Assembly (NCBI GenBank): GCA_034435635.1
Contig: DAOTWY010000022.1
Coordinates: forward strand, 1-51,223
Length of the DNA stretch: 51,223 nucleotides
Origin: DAOTWY01 sp003696565
Lineage (GTDB): Bacteria > Chloroflexota > Anaerolineae > Aggregatilineales > Phototrophicaceae
Reading direction: 5' to 3'
Shown here: positions 1-7,861 of the stretch, piece by piece
Layout of the letters: the number at the start of each line of letters is the position of its first letter
Numbering within the stretch: position 1 is the stretch's first letter
Translations under genes and position numbers: made by a program
The notes under the pieces: model-generated
The model's database searches: none
Told to the model about the DNA's origin: nothing
What the model saw: only the letters and a program-made list of their open reading frames with translations

Positions 1-1013
1 TTTGGAATGTAGCTAATCGGATAAGATGCTCGTGTGTTTTCAGTATAACGCGCATCATCAAAATCTGGTGAGCGGTCGTCCTTCAACGGGACATTTTCTA
101 AAATCGTCCCAAACATTTGGGTTGTTGCATAAATTTCCGGCTCACCTTCAGGGCTTAGGTGGATTGTTTTGGCATAGCAGCCACCTTCAAAATTAAAGAT
201 ACCATCATCGCTCCAACCATGTTCATCATCCCCAATCAATATGCGTGATGAATCTGCGCTGAGCGTGGTTTTACCCGTCCCACTCAGTCCAAAAAAGACT
301 GCTGTATCACCTTTTGGACCAATATTCGCAGAGCAGTGCATCGGCATCACCCCTTGATGTGGCAGCAAATAGTTCAGAATGGAGAAAATCCCCTTCTTCA
401 CTTCACCAGAATACATCGTTCCGCCAATCAGAATGATCTTCTTCTCCAAATTAGCGATAATAAATGTGCCAGTACGTGTGCCATCCTCATCAGGTTTAGC
501 GATCAAACTAGGTGCCGCCAAAATTGTCATTTCCGGGTCATGTTCTGCCAGTTCTTCTTCCGTTGCGCGCACAAACATATTCCACGCAAACAGCGCATGA
601 TACGCCACTTCACTCACAACACGCACCGGTAAACGATATTTAGGGTCTGTGCCCCCCCAAGCGTCAATGATGTATAAGTCATCTTGATGACTCAGATGAT
701 CCAAAACTTTCTTATGAAGGTGATCAAACACCTCAGCTGAAATGGGTTGATTAACACTCCCCCACCAAATTTCATCTTTAGATGGGGCTTGTTCAACAAA
801 AAACTTGTCCTTTGGACTGCGTCCGGTGTATTGCCCGGTTAGAATGCGAATCGCCCCTTTATTCGTCAGTACGCCTTCCCCATTTCGGATAATGTGTTCA
901 TATAATTCAGCCGGGGTGAGGTTCCAGTGCATTGTCAATTGTTTTATGTCTGTCGGTTTAAGCCCAACTTTTTCTAGCCCAACTTTGCTGTGCACATGCT
1001 CTTTTGCGTACAT
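1..1013 (-). CDS. pckA: Phosphoenolpyruvate carboxykinase (ATP), N-terminal part, cut by window edge
   Basis: Cytosolic ATP-dependent PEP carboxykinase, which interconverts oxaloacetate + ATP and PEP + CO2 + ADP at the entry to gluconeogenesis. About 337 residues are visible of a family length near 530; the C-terminus lies beyond base 1. The ATP-binding P-loop reads GLSGTGKTTLS at about residue 242, followed by the GDDEHGWSDDGIFNFEGGC metal/substrate region, and the early TGRSPKDKF motif typical of the ATP-dependent family is present at about residue 64. The chosen ATG (1013-1011) has an AGGAG (complement of 1026-1030) 12 bases upstream. The gene is transcribed away from the 1309 operon and has an 11-bp hairpin in its leader. 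The identity is firm; only completeness is unknown. Confidence 0.96.
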   Translation of the reverse strand, partial: MYAKEHVHSKVGLEKVGLKPTDIKQLTMHWNLTPAELYEHIIRNGEGVLTNKGAIRILTGQYTGRSPKDKFFVEQAPSKDEIWWGSVNQPISAEVFDHLHKKVLDHLSHQDDLYIIDAWGGTDPKYRLPVRVVSEVAYHALFAWNMFVRATEEELAEHDPEMTILAAPSLIAKPDEDGTRTGTFIIANLEKKIILIGGTMYSGEVKKGIFSILNYLLPHQGVMPMHCSANIGPKGDTAVFFGLSGTGKTTLSADSSRILIGDDEHGWSDDGIFNFEGGCYAKTIHLSPEGEPEIYATTQMFGTILENVPLKDDRSPDFDDARYTENTRASYPISYIP

Positions 1014-1051
1014 TAGGTTTATTTACTCCTAACTCTTTATTATGAATTTGG

Positions 1052-1086
1052 TTGAGATATACCCATGTTTCCCCCGTATATCTCAA
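1052..1086 (-). promoter_or_regulatory. Perfect 11-bp inverted repeat in the pckA leader
   Basis: Arms 1052-1062 and 1076-1086 are perfectly complementary around a 13-base centre. The repeat lies 39 bases upstream of the pckA start codon, just before the ribosome binding site. It is not followed by a T-run on the minus strand, so it looks more like an operator or mRNA-stability hairpin than a terminator. The function is inferred. Confidence 0.5.
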
Positions 1087-1161
1087 TATTATTTTAGGGG
1101 GGCGGCACGCAATTAAATAGCGATGTTTATCAGACAATTGTCATGAGACTTCATGCCCGTC

Positions 1162-1177
1162 TGTGACATCTGTCACA
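1162..1177. promoter_or_regulatory. CRP/FNR-type palindrome TGTGA-N6-TCACA
   Basis: The site is TGTGACA-TC-TGTCACA, a perfect 7-bp inverted repeat with a 2-bp centre that contains the exact TGTGA-N6-TCACA half-sites bound by CRP in enterobacteria. It sits between the divergent pckA and 1309 genes and overlaps the expected -35 region of the promoter whose -10 box is at 1196-1201. A CRP/FNR-family regulator in this organism is inferred, not seen in the window. Confidence 0.5.
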
Positions 1178-1201
1178 TATTGTAGCAGGCATTGATATAA
1201 T
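1173..1201 (+). promoter_or_regulatory. Candidate promoter of the 1309-3964 operon
   Basis: A perfect TATAAT at 1196-1201 is preceded 17 bases upstream by a poor -35 (TCACAT, 1173-1178) that is part of the CRP-like palindrome. A weak -35 under an activator site fits an activator-dependent promoter. The leader would be about 100 bases. Confidence 0.45.
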
Positions 1202-1236
1202 GTCCAGCAGATGACAGTCTTTCAGTTGACTTCCTT

Positions 1237-1287
1237 ACTTAAACTTGACGAGAAAGACTTAAACAGGCAGAATCAACTTGTTTAAGT
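1237..1287. repeat. Three copies of ACTTAAAC in the leader of the 1309 gene
   Basis: ACTTAAAC occurs at 1237-1244 and 1257-1264 as a direct repeat with a 20-bp period, and as its reverse complement GTTTAAGT at 1280-1287. The second and third copies can pair as a hairpin with a 15-base loop just upstream of the ribosome binding site AGGAG. This could be an operator array or a leader RNA structure. Confidence 0.45.
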
Positions 1288-1308
1288 GAAGCAAGCAGGA
1301 GCAACCTC

Positions 1309-1650
1309 ATGGCAGGACAAAACGAAACAACTGAACGGGAACAACACCCACAAAATGCAATTACGCTTGGCTTTTCGATGTTAGCGGGGTTAGGTGTGGT
1401 TTTGATGATGTGTGGTGCGGCTCTCGGTGTTATCCAGGGAGAACAAGCCGACAACAATACAATTGGGCTGATCGTCCTCACCGGCGTGCTCATGTTCATC
1501 AGCGGTGTTGGGGTGTGGTTGGCATATGTACGCCCCTGGGAAACGTTTGATGACATCAATCAACCTAAATATCACGGACATCATGACCATGACGACCATG
1601 CAATCGTCCCCGCAGATCAAAATGCAGTGATCGAACACCATGAGTCATAA
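1309..1650 (+). CDS. Small two-span membrane protein with His/Asp-rich tail, unknown function
   Basis: A 113-residue protein that I do not recognise as a named family. Residues about 20-43 and 50-72 form two hydrophobic segments (starting at AITLGFSMLAGLG and IGLIVLTGVLMF). The remainder is a soluble tail containing YHGHHDHDDH and ending IEHHES, a cluster that could bind divalent metal. The start is supported by AGGAG at 1297-1301, seven bases before the ATG. The end overlaps the next gene by 11 bases, so it heads a coupled operon with era. A metal-related role is only a guess from the His/Asp cluster. Confidence 0.75.
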   Translation: MAGQNETTEREQHPQNAITLGFSMLAGLGVVLMMCGAALGVIQGEQADNNTIGLIVLTGVLMFISGVGVWLAYVRPWETFDDINQPKYHGHHDHDDHAIVPADQNAVIEHHES

Positions 1651-2149
1651 CACCATCCCAGAACGCAACCCCATCGGCGACCCGTTCAGCGGGTCGCTGC
1701 TCTATGATGATAAAGCAGCAGCTTATGCTATAACCCCGCACATCGCGCCAAATGCGGTTGCCACAGGTGACTTCATCATCCGATATGGGATTCGTCTCCT
1801 TGGTAAGCCCATGATTTCCATCGTACCCGGCATTTTGGCGTTAGATTATGGTGAAATGCTTACTGGTGAAGCAGCATGGGATTTTATATTTAACAAAAGT
1901 AATTTATACCCACGTGCAGATGTTGTTGGATACCGACATGATGGCGAAGATGACATGATCCCGTTGAAGCACCTAGATGTAGCCCTAACGCCAGACGTGT
2001 TAATTTATGCTGATTCTATTGCCACAAAGCCACTGGCAAAGGTCACCGCCTTAATTGCAACAGAACAACAAGCTCAAAATTTACCGTCTCGTCTGCTGCA
2101 ATATTTACCTTGTTTTGAATCACTTAGTGAATGGCAATCTCATGGATGA
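1640..2149 (+). CDS. Conserved-looking protein of unknown function, coupled to era
   Basis: A 169-residue soluble protein with no signal peptide or membrane span and no motif I recognise. It begins with a short polar stretch, then PIGDPFSGSLLYDDKAAAY, and is a mixed alpha/beta sequence to the end. It overlaps the preceding gene by 11 bases and the era start by 8 bases, which argues that it is truly translated and coupled. Codon use looks like that of its neighbours. Function unknown. Confidence 0.7.
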   Translation: MSHNTIPERNPIGDPFSGSLLYDDKAAAYAITPHIAPNAVATGDFIIRYGIRLLGKPMISIVPGILALDYGEMLTGEAAWDFIFNKSNLYPRADVVGYRHDGEDDMIPLKHLDVALTPDVLIYADSIATKPLAKVTALIATEQQAQNLPSRLLQYLPCFESLSEWQSHG

Positions 2150-3077
2150 TATTTTTGAAGAAAGTTGGTCAGAAGATCATCGTTCCGGTGTTGTTGCTGT
2201 TGTTGGTCGCCCTAATGTTGGCAAGTCTACACTAATCAACCGTATCTTAGGGCAAAAAATTGCTATCGTCACCAACAAACCTCAAACAACCCGTAAACAA
2301 CAACTCGGCATTTATACCGAAGAACGCGGGCAAATCCTCTTTGTTGATACACCCGGCATCCACCAACCACATCATAAACTTGGGCAATATATGGTAGATG
2401 TCGCATATGAAGCTCTACGTGATGCTGATGTTATCCTTTGGTTATTAGACGCATCCGAACCCCCTCATCAAGATGATCGTCAGATTGCAACTCACATCGC
2501 GGAATTGCGCGGCGAAACGCCGGTTATTCTTGTGTTAAACAAAATGGATCTTGTCACAGCAGATGCTGATCTTAGCGAACATCTTAACCTAATAGAAAAC
2601 CCACACCAGGTTATCAAAATTAGTGCAGCTGCCGGAGAAAACATCCCCGAACTAATCGATTATCTCATAGACATCTTACCAAAAGGACCGCGCTATTATC
2701 CATCTGATCAAGTGAGTGAAGTTAATATGCGCTTCATCGCCGCGGAAATCATACGAGAGGCAATCATTGAGCTAACAGAAGAAGAAATCCCTTACACTGT
2801 TGCTGTAGAAGTTGACCAATACAAAGAACGTAATGAAGACCTTACCTACATCAGCGCAATCATCTATGTCGAACGTGACTCGCAAAAAGGAATTATCATC
2901 GGCAAAAATGGTACGATGATTAAACAAATTGGCACAAAAGCCCGCCAAGAGCTATCTAATGTTCTAGGCACAAAAGTTTATCTTGATCTACACGTTAAAG
3001 TGCTCAAAAATTGGCGCAGCGATGAGCGGTTTATGAATCGCTTAGGATACCGTCTACCTAAAAAGGATGAGCGATGA
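2142..3077 (+). CDS. era: GTPase Era
   Basis: Essential GTPase that binds the 3' end of 16S rRNA and assists 30S ribosome maturation. It has 311 residues, the usual length. G1 is GRPNVGKST at 22-30, G3 is DTPG at 69-72 and G4 is NKMD at about 133; the C-terminal type-II KH RNA-binding domain carries its GKNG loop at about 254. The ATG at 2142 is chosen over an upstream in-frame extension because MDDIFEE leads directly into the G domain. It overlaps the previous gene by 8 bases and the next by 4 (ATGA), so all are co-translated. Identity is secure. Confidence 0.97.
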   Translation: MDDIFEESWSEDHRSGVVAVVGRPNVGKSTLINRILGQKIAIVTNKPQTTRKQQLGIYTEERGQILFVDTPGIHQPHHKLGQYMVDVAYEALRDADVILWLLDASEPPHQDDRQIATHIAELRGETPVILVLNKMDLVTADADLSEHLNLIENPHQVIKISAAAGENIPELIDYLIDILPKGPRYYPSDQVSEVNMRFIAAEIIREAIIELTEEEIPYTVAVEVDQYKERNEDLTYISAIIYVERDSQKGIIIGKNGTMIKQIGTKARQELSNVLGTKVYLDLHVKVLKNWRSDERFMNRLGYRLPKKDER

Positions 3078-3964
3078 AAGTTGCAATAAACTATTCCCGT
3101 GCTGCATTAACCTTACTACGCGCTGGGAAAATTCAGGTCGATGTGTGGAAATGCCCCGCATGGGATGATTTATTAGCGGAAGCACAGCAAAGTAATGATG
3201 TGTATATCCACTTCCCCTTAGCTATTTCACCCCATGGCATTATGCATACTGAAAAGAAAACACTTGTTGATCTAGATGAAATTGAACGGCAAAAGGATGA
3301 ATCCGGCACACCATTAGTCAACGTCCATTTTTCGCCTCACACAAGAGATTACCCCAACATCCCCGTGGATTCTATGCAACCTGCCCACATCCAGCAAATC
3401 ATGGACGATGCCTTGCGCGCCTTAGAGCCAATTATCCAACGATTTGGTGCAGAAAATGTCATCATAGAGAATGTACCAGACGCAGCTAACACCGTGATGC
3501 GCCCGGCTATTTATCCTGAAAATATCAAGAATTTGATTACACAAAGTGGTTGTGGTTTTCTATTAGATATTTCCCATGCGCGGATTGCAGCGGGTTTTAT
3601 CGGCATGGATGAAAAAGCGTATTTGCAAGCGTTACCTGTGCAGCATATCCGTGAAATTCATGTAACTGGCATTCACACACTTGATGACAATAAACTGACA
3701 CAAATCCAGGAGCTTGGCGTTCATGCTGATATATTCCAGCGGTTGAAAGGTCGGCGTATGGATCATCTACCATTTACAGAAGACGACTGGAATTTTACAG
3801 CCTGGGCATTGGATCATATCAAACAAGGGGATTGGGCTGCGCCCTGGGTAGTATCTTTTGAATATGGTGGTGTCGGTGGTATCTGGGAAATTATCGGCGA
3901 GCCACAAGTTATGTTAGAACAAGTCCCCCGTTTATATGACCTAGTTGCATCAATTCCCGCGTAA
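3074..3964 (+). CDS. TIM-barrel protein, sugar-isomerase-like or DUF692/MNIO-like
   Basis: A 296-residue soluble protein with the pattern of an (alpha/beta)8 metal-binding barrel. It shows VNVHFSPHTRD at about 82, IIENVPD at about 130, FLLDISHARIAAG at about 160 and IREIHVTGIH at about 193. These are His, Glu and Asp residues at strand ends, as in the xylose-isomerase-like superfamily. The LLDxxHA and xExHVxG pairs resemble DUF692 (multinuclear iron oxidative enzymes) more than classical isomerases, but this assignment is tentative. No peptide substrate gene is recognisable nearby. It overlaps era by 4 bases, and its last 15 bases overlap the convergent gene ending at 3950. Confidence 0.6.
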   Translation: MKVAINYSRAALTLLRAGKIQVDVWKCPAWDDLLAEAQQSNDVYIHFPLAISPHGIMHTEKKTLVDLDEIERQKDESGTPLVNVHFSPHTRDYPNIPVDSMQPAHIQQIMDDALRALEPIIQRFGAENVIIENVPDAANTVMRPAIYPENIKNLITQSGCGFLLDISHARIAAGFIGMDEKAYLQALPVQHIREIHVTGIHTLDDNKLTQIQELGVHADIFQRLKGRRMDHLPFTEDDWNFTAWALDHIKQGDWAAPWVVSFEYGGVGGIWEIIGEPQVMLEQVPRLYDLVASIPA

Positions 3965-4483
3965 TAAAATCACGTCATGTGTAATCCACGGTAACACACT
4001 CCCTGGCAAGCCAGAATTCACATGTAATCGATCCACATTGAATGTAACCGGTTGGAATTCTGGCAATGCCACACCAAGTTGCGCATCTGATGTCTCAAAT
4101 TTTGCAACAGTCACATGCGGTTCTGGGTCTAGCCCAAATGCGCCATTATATGGCGTAATCGCTGGAAACGCCTCCATAATCCGCTGTCTAATCCTGCGGA
4201 TTGGTGCGGTTTCTGTTGGATACATAAAGATCACAGTGTCATGGCGGGTAAACTGATGCAAAGTCACCTCAAACGGCGGTGTATTAACTAGTAAGGCTTT
4301 TAAGGTTTCACAGGCGGGGTCTAATTGATCTATAGACACAAACGGATAAAGCACCGTGATATGTGCAGTGAAGTTGCGCATGGTATCTGGTGCAAGTTGT
4401 TGCATTAACGGGATAAGCCGCGCTTGCAGATGATGCGGTAAAATAATTAAAATTGATGAGACATATGTTTCAGGAATTTGCAC
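3950..4483 (-). CDS. 2'-5' RNA ligase family / LigT-like phosphoesterase
   Basis: A 177-residue protein of the 2H phosphoesterase fold. It has the two diagnostic HxTx motifs, HITV at about residue 41 and HVTV at about 127, each ending a strand. These histidines would act on a 2',3'-cyclic phosphate or 2'-5' linkage in RNA. The start is a GTG at 4483 overlapping the ribF end by 14 bases, so it is the last gene of the nusA-ribF operon. It converges on, and overlaps by 15 bases, the TIM-barrel gene. The exact RNA substrate cannot be told from sequence. Confidence 0.85.
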   Translation of the reverse strand: MQIPETYVSSILIILPHHLQARLIPLMQQLAPDTMRNFTAHITVLYPFVSIDQLDPACETLKALLVNTPPFEVTLHQFTRHDTVIFMYPTETAPIRRIRQRIMEAFPAITPYNGAFGLDPEPHVTVAKFETSDAQLGVALPEFQPVTFNVDRLHVNSGLPGSVLPWITHDVILLRGN

Positions 4484-5456
4484 GGCGATCCAACGCTTCT
4501 AAATATGCCTGCCCTTCTTCACAATCGCGATGAATTTGTGCAATCAACGCATCCAAATTATCAAATTTAGCTTCCGGGCGTAGATATTTTTCAAATGTGA
4601 CTTTAAGTGTTTCGCCATAAATATCACGATCAAAATCCAATAAATAAGATTCCACCGTCACACCTTTATATTCAAATGTCGGGCTAATTCCAACATTCGT
4701 CATCGCCATAAAACGCTCTTGCCCTAAATACGCCCAACCAGCATAAACACCGTTCGCCGGAATGATCTTTTCAGCAGGGACATCGACATTTGCAGTAGGG
4801 AAGCCAATAGTGCGCCCAAGTTTTTTGCCATGCACCACTTCGCCGGCAACAGCGTACCCACGCCCCAACCACTGCCGTACTTGCTCCATATCTCCCTGCT
4901 GAACGGCATTACGAATTAAGGTGCTGCTGATCGTAATATGATCTGTCCCTAATAAGTCCACAGTCTTGACAATAAAGCCTTTTTGTTTGCCTTGCTCTTG
5001 TAAAAACGCAACATTACCCTCACGCTGATACCCCAGTGCAAAATCTACCCCCACCCACAACTGACTCAATTTGAGATAGTCCTTGAGTTGATCAACAAAA
5101 TCCACCGCACGAATATGGCGAATTTTATCATTAAATGGATGTGTCACCACATAATCTACCCCTAACTCAAGTAACAACTCGGCACGTTCATCAGGGGTTG
5201 TTAAGTAGTAGCGTCCACTTAAATTTTTCATCACGACATCCGGGTGAGGATAAAACGTTAAAACAACGGCTAATTTATCCTCCTGATGTGCTTGTTCCAC
5301 AAGCTGAGAAATAAGATATTGATGCCCTCTATGCACACCATCAAACACACCAATCGTGACAACTGAAGGACGTAACAAATGAATATTTTCCAGATTATAA
5401 ATATGACTCAAGTTTCCAGCCTTTTTATGATCTACAACAACATCAAAATTTTGCAA
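4470..5456 (-). CDS. ribF: Bifunctional riboflavin kinase / FMN adenylyltransferase
   Basis: Makes FMN from riboflavin and then FAD. The N-terminal nucleotidyltransferase domain shows VTIGVFDGVHRGHQ and the ISSTLIR motif (about 177-183). The C-terminal riboflavin-kinase barrel shows GRTIGFPTANV and the NGVYAG strand, ending at a normal family length of about 310-328. No ATG is available at the front. The longest reading frame starts with TTG at 5456; a second TTG at 5411, with AAGG 8 bases upstream, would give a start (SHIYNLENIHLLRPS) closer to the family norm. The gene lies 12 bases after truB and overlaps the downstream RNA-ligase-like gene. Confidence 0.95.
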   Translation of the reverse strand: MQNFDVVVDHKKAGNLSHIYNLENIHLLRPSVVTIGVFDGVHRGHQYLISQLVEQAHQEDKLAVVLTFYPHPDVVMKNLSGRYYLTTPDERAELLLELGVDYVVTHPFNDKIRHIRAVDFVDQLKDYLKLSQLWVGVDFALGYQREGNVAFLQEQGKQKGFIVKTVDLLGTDHITISSTLIRNAVQQGDMEQVRQWLGRGYAVAGEVVHGKKLGRTIGFPTANVDVPAEKIIPANGVYAGWAYLGQERFMAMTNVGISPTFEYKGVTVESYLLDFDRDIYGETLKVTFEKYLRPEAKFDNLDALIAQIHRDCEEGQAYLEALDRRANS

Positions 5457-5468
5457 CGATCACACTTA

Positions 5469-6374
5469 TTATCCCTTATCAGTTGCATAGGGAAAGACTT
5501 TATATGGATGTAGCTTGGCATTTTTTACTTGCAATAATGCAAAAAACTGTCCTGCCGAATTATACGCACGGATCAACCCATCTTCCACCGGTGCCGGATG
5601 TTCTGGTACACGCCCATGCAGCACATGATCCGTATCAACCTCATGAAGATATACAGCTGGTAATTGTTGTACCACAACATCCGGTGAAATTAAGAACTGC
5701 ATCCAATTTTCATCATTCACCAGTGCATCTAATTGCAAAGCATCCGCCAATTGAAATGAACCGCTCATCGTACGGGTCAACTCAATTAAATAGCCCCCTA
5801 CGCCTAGCAACTGACCGATATCGTGTGCCAAGCTGCGGATATAAGTCCCCGCACTGCATACCACATCCAGCACAAATTCTGGGGCATCCCATTCTATAAG
5901 CGTTAATTGATGAATGGTCACTGCCCGTGGTTCAAGTTCTACAGTTTCCCCAGCACGAGCTAGATCATAAAGTTTACGCCCGCCTTTTTTGATTGCACTA
6001 TATATCGGCGGAATTTGCTGAAGCTCACCGGTAAAATTAGGCAACACACGTTCCACATCTTCGCGGCAAATATGGCTGGCATCCACTTCAGAGACAACCT
6101 GCCCCTCTGCATCATATGTATCAGTCACAATGCCCAAACGCACACGAGCAACATACCGCTTGGTGGATGTCATAGCATATTCACTTAGCCGAGTGGCATG
6201 ACCTAAGCAAATTACCAATACGCCCGTCGCCATCGGATCAAGCGTACCAGCATGCCCAACTTTTTTGACTTTTAGATGTCGCCGGATGGTTGAGACAACC
6301 GCATGACTCGTCATCCCAGCAGGTTTATCGATCGTCAAAAAACCAAATGGGTCAGACAATTGTGAGTTTGCCAT
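5469..6374 (-). CDS. truB: tRNA pseudouridine(55) synthase
   Basis: Isomerises U55 in the T-loop of tRNAs. The protein has 301 residues; the catalytic aspartate is D46 in GHAGTLDPMATG, with KPAGMTSH at 17-24 and the family SAGTYIRSLAHDIG segment at about 175. It starts with ATG inside the end of nrnA (23-base overlap) and is followed after 12 bases by ribF, a classical gene neighbourhood. No oddities seen. Confidence 0.97.
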   Translation of the reverse strand: MANSQLSDPFGFLTIDKPAGMTSHAVVSTIRRHLKVKKVGHAGTLDPMATGVLVICLGHATRLSEYAMTSTKRYVARVRLGIVTDTYDAEGQVVSEVDASHICREDVERVLPNFTGELQQIPPIYSAIKKGGRKLYDLARAGETVELEPRAVTIHQLTLIEWDAPEFVLDVVCSAGTYIRSLAHDIGQLLGVGGYLIELTRTMSGSFQLADALQLDALVNDENWMQFLISPDVVVQQLPAVYLHEVDTDHVLHGRVPEHPAPVEDGLIRAYNSAGQFFALLQVKNAKLHPYKVFPYATDKG

Positions 6375-7347
6375 GTTTCACTGCTTCCTGCAAAAGAGCA
6401 ATTACTTGTGCTTTCACAGCAAGAAGCTCTCCCTCTACTGTCGCACCAGCAGCTTGTTGATGCCCACCACCACCGAGTCCAAATGCCACTTGAGATACAT
6501 CAAACCCTGGTTTAGCTCGCATACTGATATTCACTTTGCTGTCTGGCAATTCTTTGAATACCACCGACATCATCGCTTCTTCTACTTTAATTAAAAAGCC
6601 AACCAAGCCTTGATCACTTTGTTCGGTTGTCCCCACTTCTGTAAAATCAGCTTGGGTGATCACCGAGCTGATGATGCCCCCCTCGTGGAGTTCCGTTGTC
6701 GCCAAAGCACGCTTCCATAAACTAATCGTCTGGAAATTCCTGTTATCCAAAACACGCGCAGTAATCTCTGTTAGAGATGCTCCCGCTGACATCAACGTTT
6801 TAGCATATTCTAAGGTTTGCGCTGTGACGCTGCTCGTCCTAAAGCCCATTGTATCCGTAACAATGCCTGTCAAAATTGGCATGGCGATTTCCCGCGTTAA
6901 TGGCAATTCCATCTGTTCAAACCAACGCAATACCACCTCAGCTGCTGAGCAAGCGGTTGAATCAACCAAATAGACATACCCAAACAAAATATTGGTTGCA
7001 TGGTGATCTAAATTAATAACCGCTCGGCTATGTGCCCGACCATAATCCCCAACCAAGCCTGTGCGTTTTTCATCACTGGCATCAGTAGAAATCATTAAGT
7101 CCCATTCACCACGCTCTAGCTTCGGTTGTATCTCATCAGCACCTGGCAAAAAGTGAAAAAGCGCCGGCACACCGGCATCAACAGCACCCACTACCCGTTT
7201 CCCCAAAGATTTTAAGCCATTCATTAATCCCAAAAGTGACCCAATCGCATCACCATCGGGGTCAATATGCGTCACAATCAAAATTGACTCAGCAGCATAC
7301 ACAGCATGAGCCGCTTTTTCCCACTCAGTTATATTAATCGCTGTCAT
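6352..7347 (-). CDS. nrnA: DHH/DHHA1 phosphoesterase, NrnA-like oligoribonuclease / pAp phosphatase
   Basis: A 331-residue cytosolic Mn-dependent enzyme expected to degrade nanoRNA and 3'-phosphoadenosine 5'-phosphate. The DHH domain has VTHIDPDGDAIGS (about 25-37), STDASD, NLDHHATN (about 112-119) and the TGIVTDT strand. The DHHA1 domain ends with the GGGGHQQAAGA glycine-rich motif. It overlaps rbfA by 14 bases upstream and truB by 23 bases downstream, consistent with one polycistron. The second DHH protein in the window is recJ, which is clearly distinct. Confidence 0.93.
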   Translation of the reverse strand: MTAINITEWEKAAHAVYAAESILIVTHIDPDGDAIGSLLGLMNGLKSLGKRVVGAVDAGVPALFHFLPGADEIQPKLERGEWDLMISTDASDEKRTGLVGDYGRAHSRAVINLDHHATNILFGYVYLVDSTACSAAEVVLRWFEQMELPLTREIAMPILTGIVTDTMGFRTSSVTAQTLEYAKTLMSAGASLTEITARVLDNRNFQTISLWKRALATTELHEGGIISSVITQADFTEVGTTEQSDQGLVGFLIKVEEAMMSVVFKELPDSKVNISMRAKPGFDVSQVAFGLGGGGHQQAAGATVEGELLAVKAQVIALLQEAVKHGKLTIV

Positions 7348-7717
7348 TGATGTCCTCGTTTTGTTCAGATGAAACGGGTGGAATATCCAGACTATCTAGC
7401 AATTGATTTAATTCTTCACCTCGGCGCAACGTTACATCCCAATGAAAATGCAGCTGTGGCGTGTTGCGGGTGTGGATTCGTTTACCCACTTCCCGCCGTA
7501 AAAACCCATTTGCACTGGCTAATCCCTGCATAACCTCGTCTTCACGAGATTCATCGCCTAAAGCATTCACATAAATATCAGCAAACATCAATTCAGGATC
7601 AAGCTTAACCTCTGTGACCGTGATATTATGCAAACGGGGATCACTCACTTCCCGCAGCAGAAGTTCACTGAGTATTTCACGTATTCTTTCCGACATGCGA
7701 TCCTGCTTGATAGACAT
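7334..7717 (-). CDS. rbfA: 30S ribosome-binding factor A
   Basis: A 127-residue KH-fold factor for 16S rRNA 5'-end maturation. It begins with a family-like N-terminus (QDRMSERIREILSELLLREVSDPRL), contains TVTEVKLDPELMFADIYVN, and has the LRREVGKRI and TPQLHFHWD segments. The ATG at 7717 has a modest AAAGAG upstream. A terminator hairpin lies between infB and this gene, so rbfA may receive less transcript than infB. The acidic C-terminus ends at the nrnA overlap. Confidence 0.95.
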   Translation of the reverse strand: MSIKQDRMSERIREILSELLLREVSDPRLHNITVTEVKLDPELMFADIYVNALGDESREDEVMQGLASANGFLRREVGKRIHTRNTPQLHFHWDVTLRRGEELNQLLDSLDIPPVSSEQNEDINDSD

Positions 7718-7815
7718 AAGCTATTTCTCTTTCTTTTCTTCTTTCAAGTCAATGCTGATTAACAGTTCAATGTCATATCAATTTTTAATCCAGCATCGAC
7801 ATTCACCAAACAAAA

Positions 7816-7836
7816 GGACGTTCCACCAGAACGTCC
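7816..7836 (-). terminator. Intrinsic terminator between infB and rbfA
   Basis: A perfect 8-bp stem (arms 7816-7823 and 7829-7836) with a 5-base loop is followed on the minus strand by TTTTGTTT. It lies about 25 bases after the infB stop. It would end or attenuate transcription inside an otherwise continuous operon. Confidence 0.75.
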
Positions 7837-7861
7837 CCCTTTAAAGCAATCATCAAATCCG

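Noticed and set aside
1133..1142. GACAATTGTC palindrome as a separate operator
   Set aside because: Only 10 bp and AT-rich; short palindromes of this kind are expected by chance. Only its resemblance to 42412-42423 was kept as a weak note.
1239..1559. Minus-strand frame covering the leader and gene at 1309
   Set aside because: No ribosome binding site and no sensible protein composition; the plus-strand gene has both.
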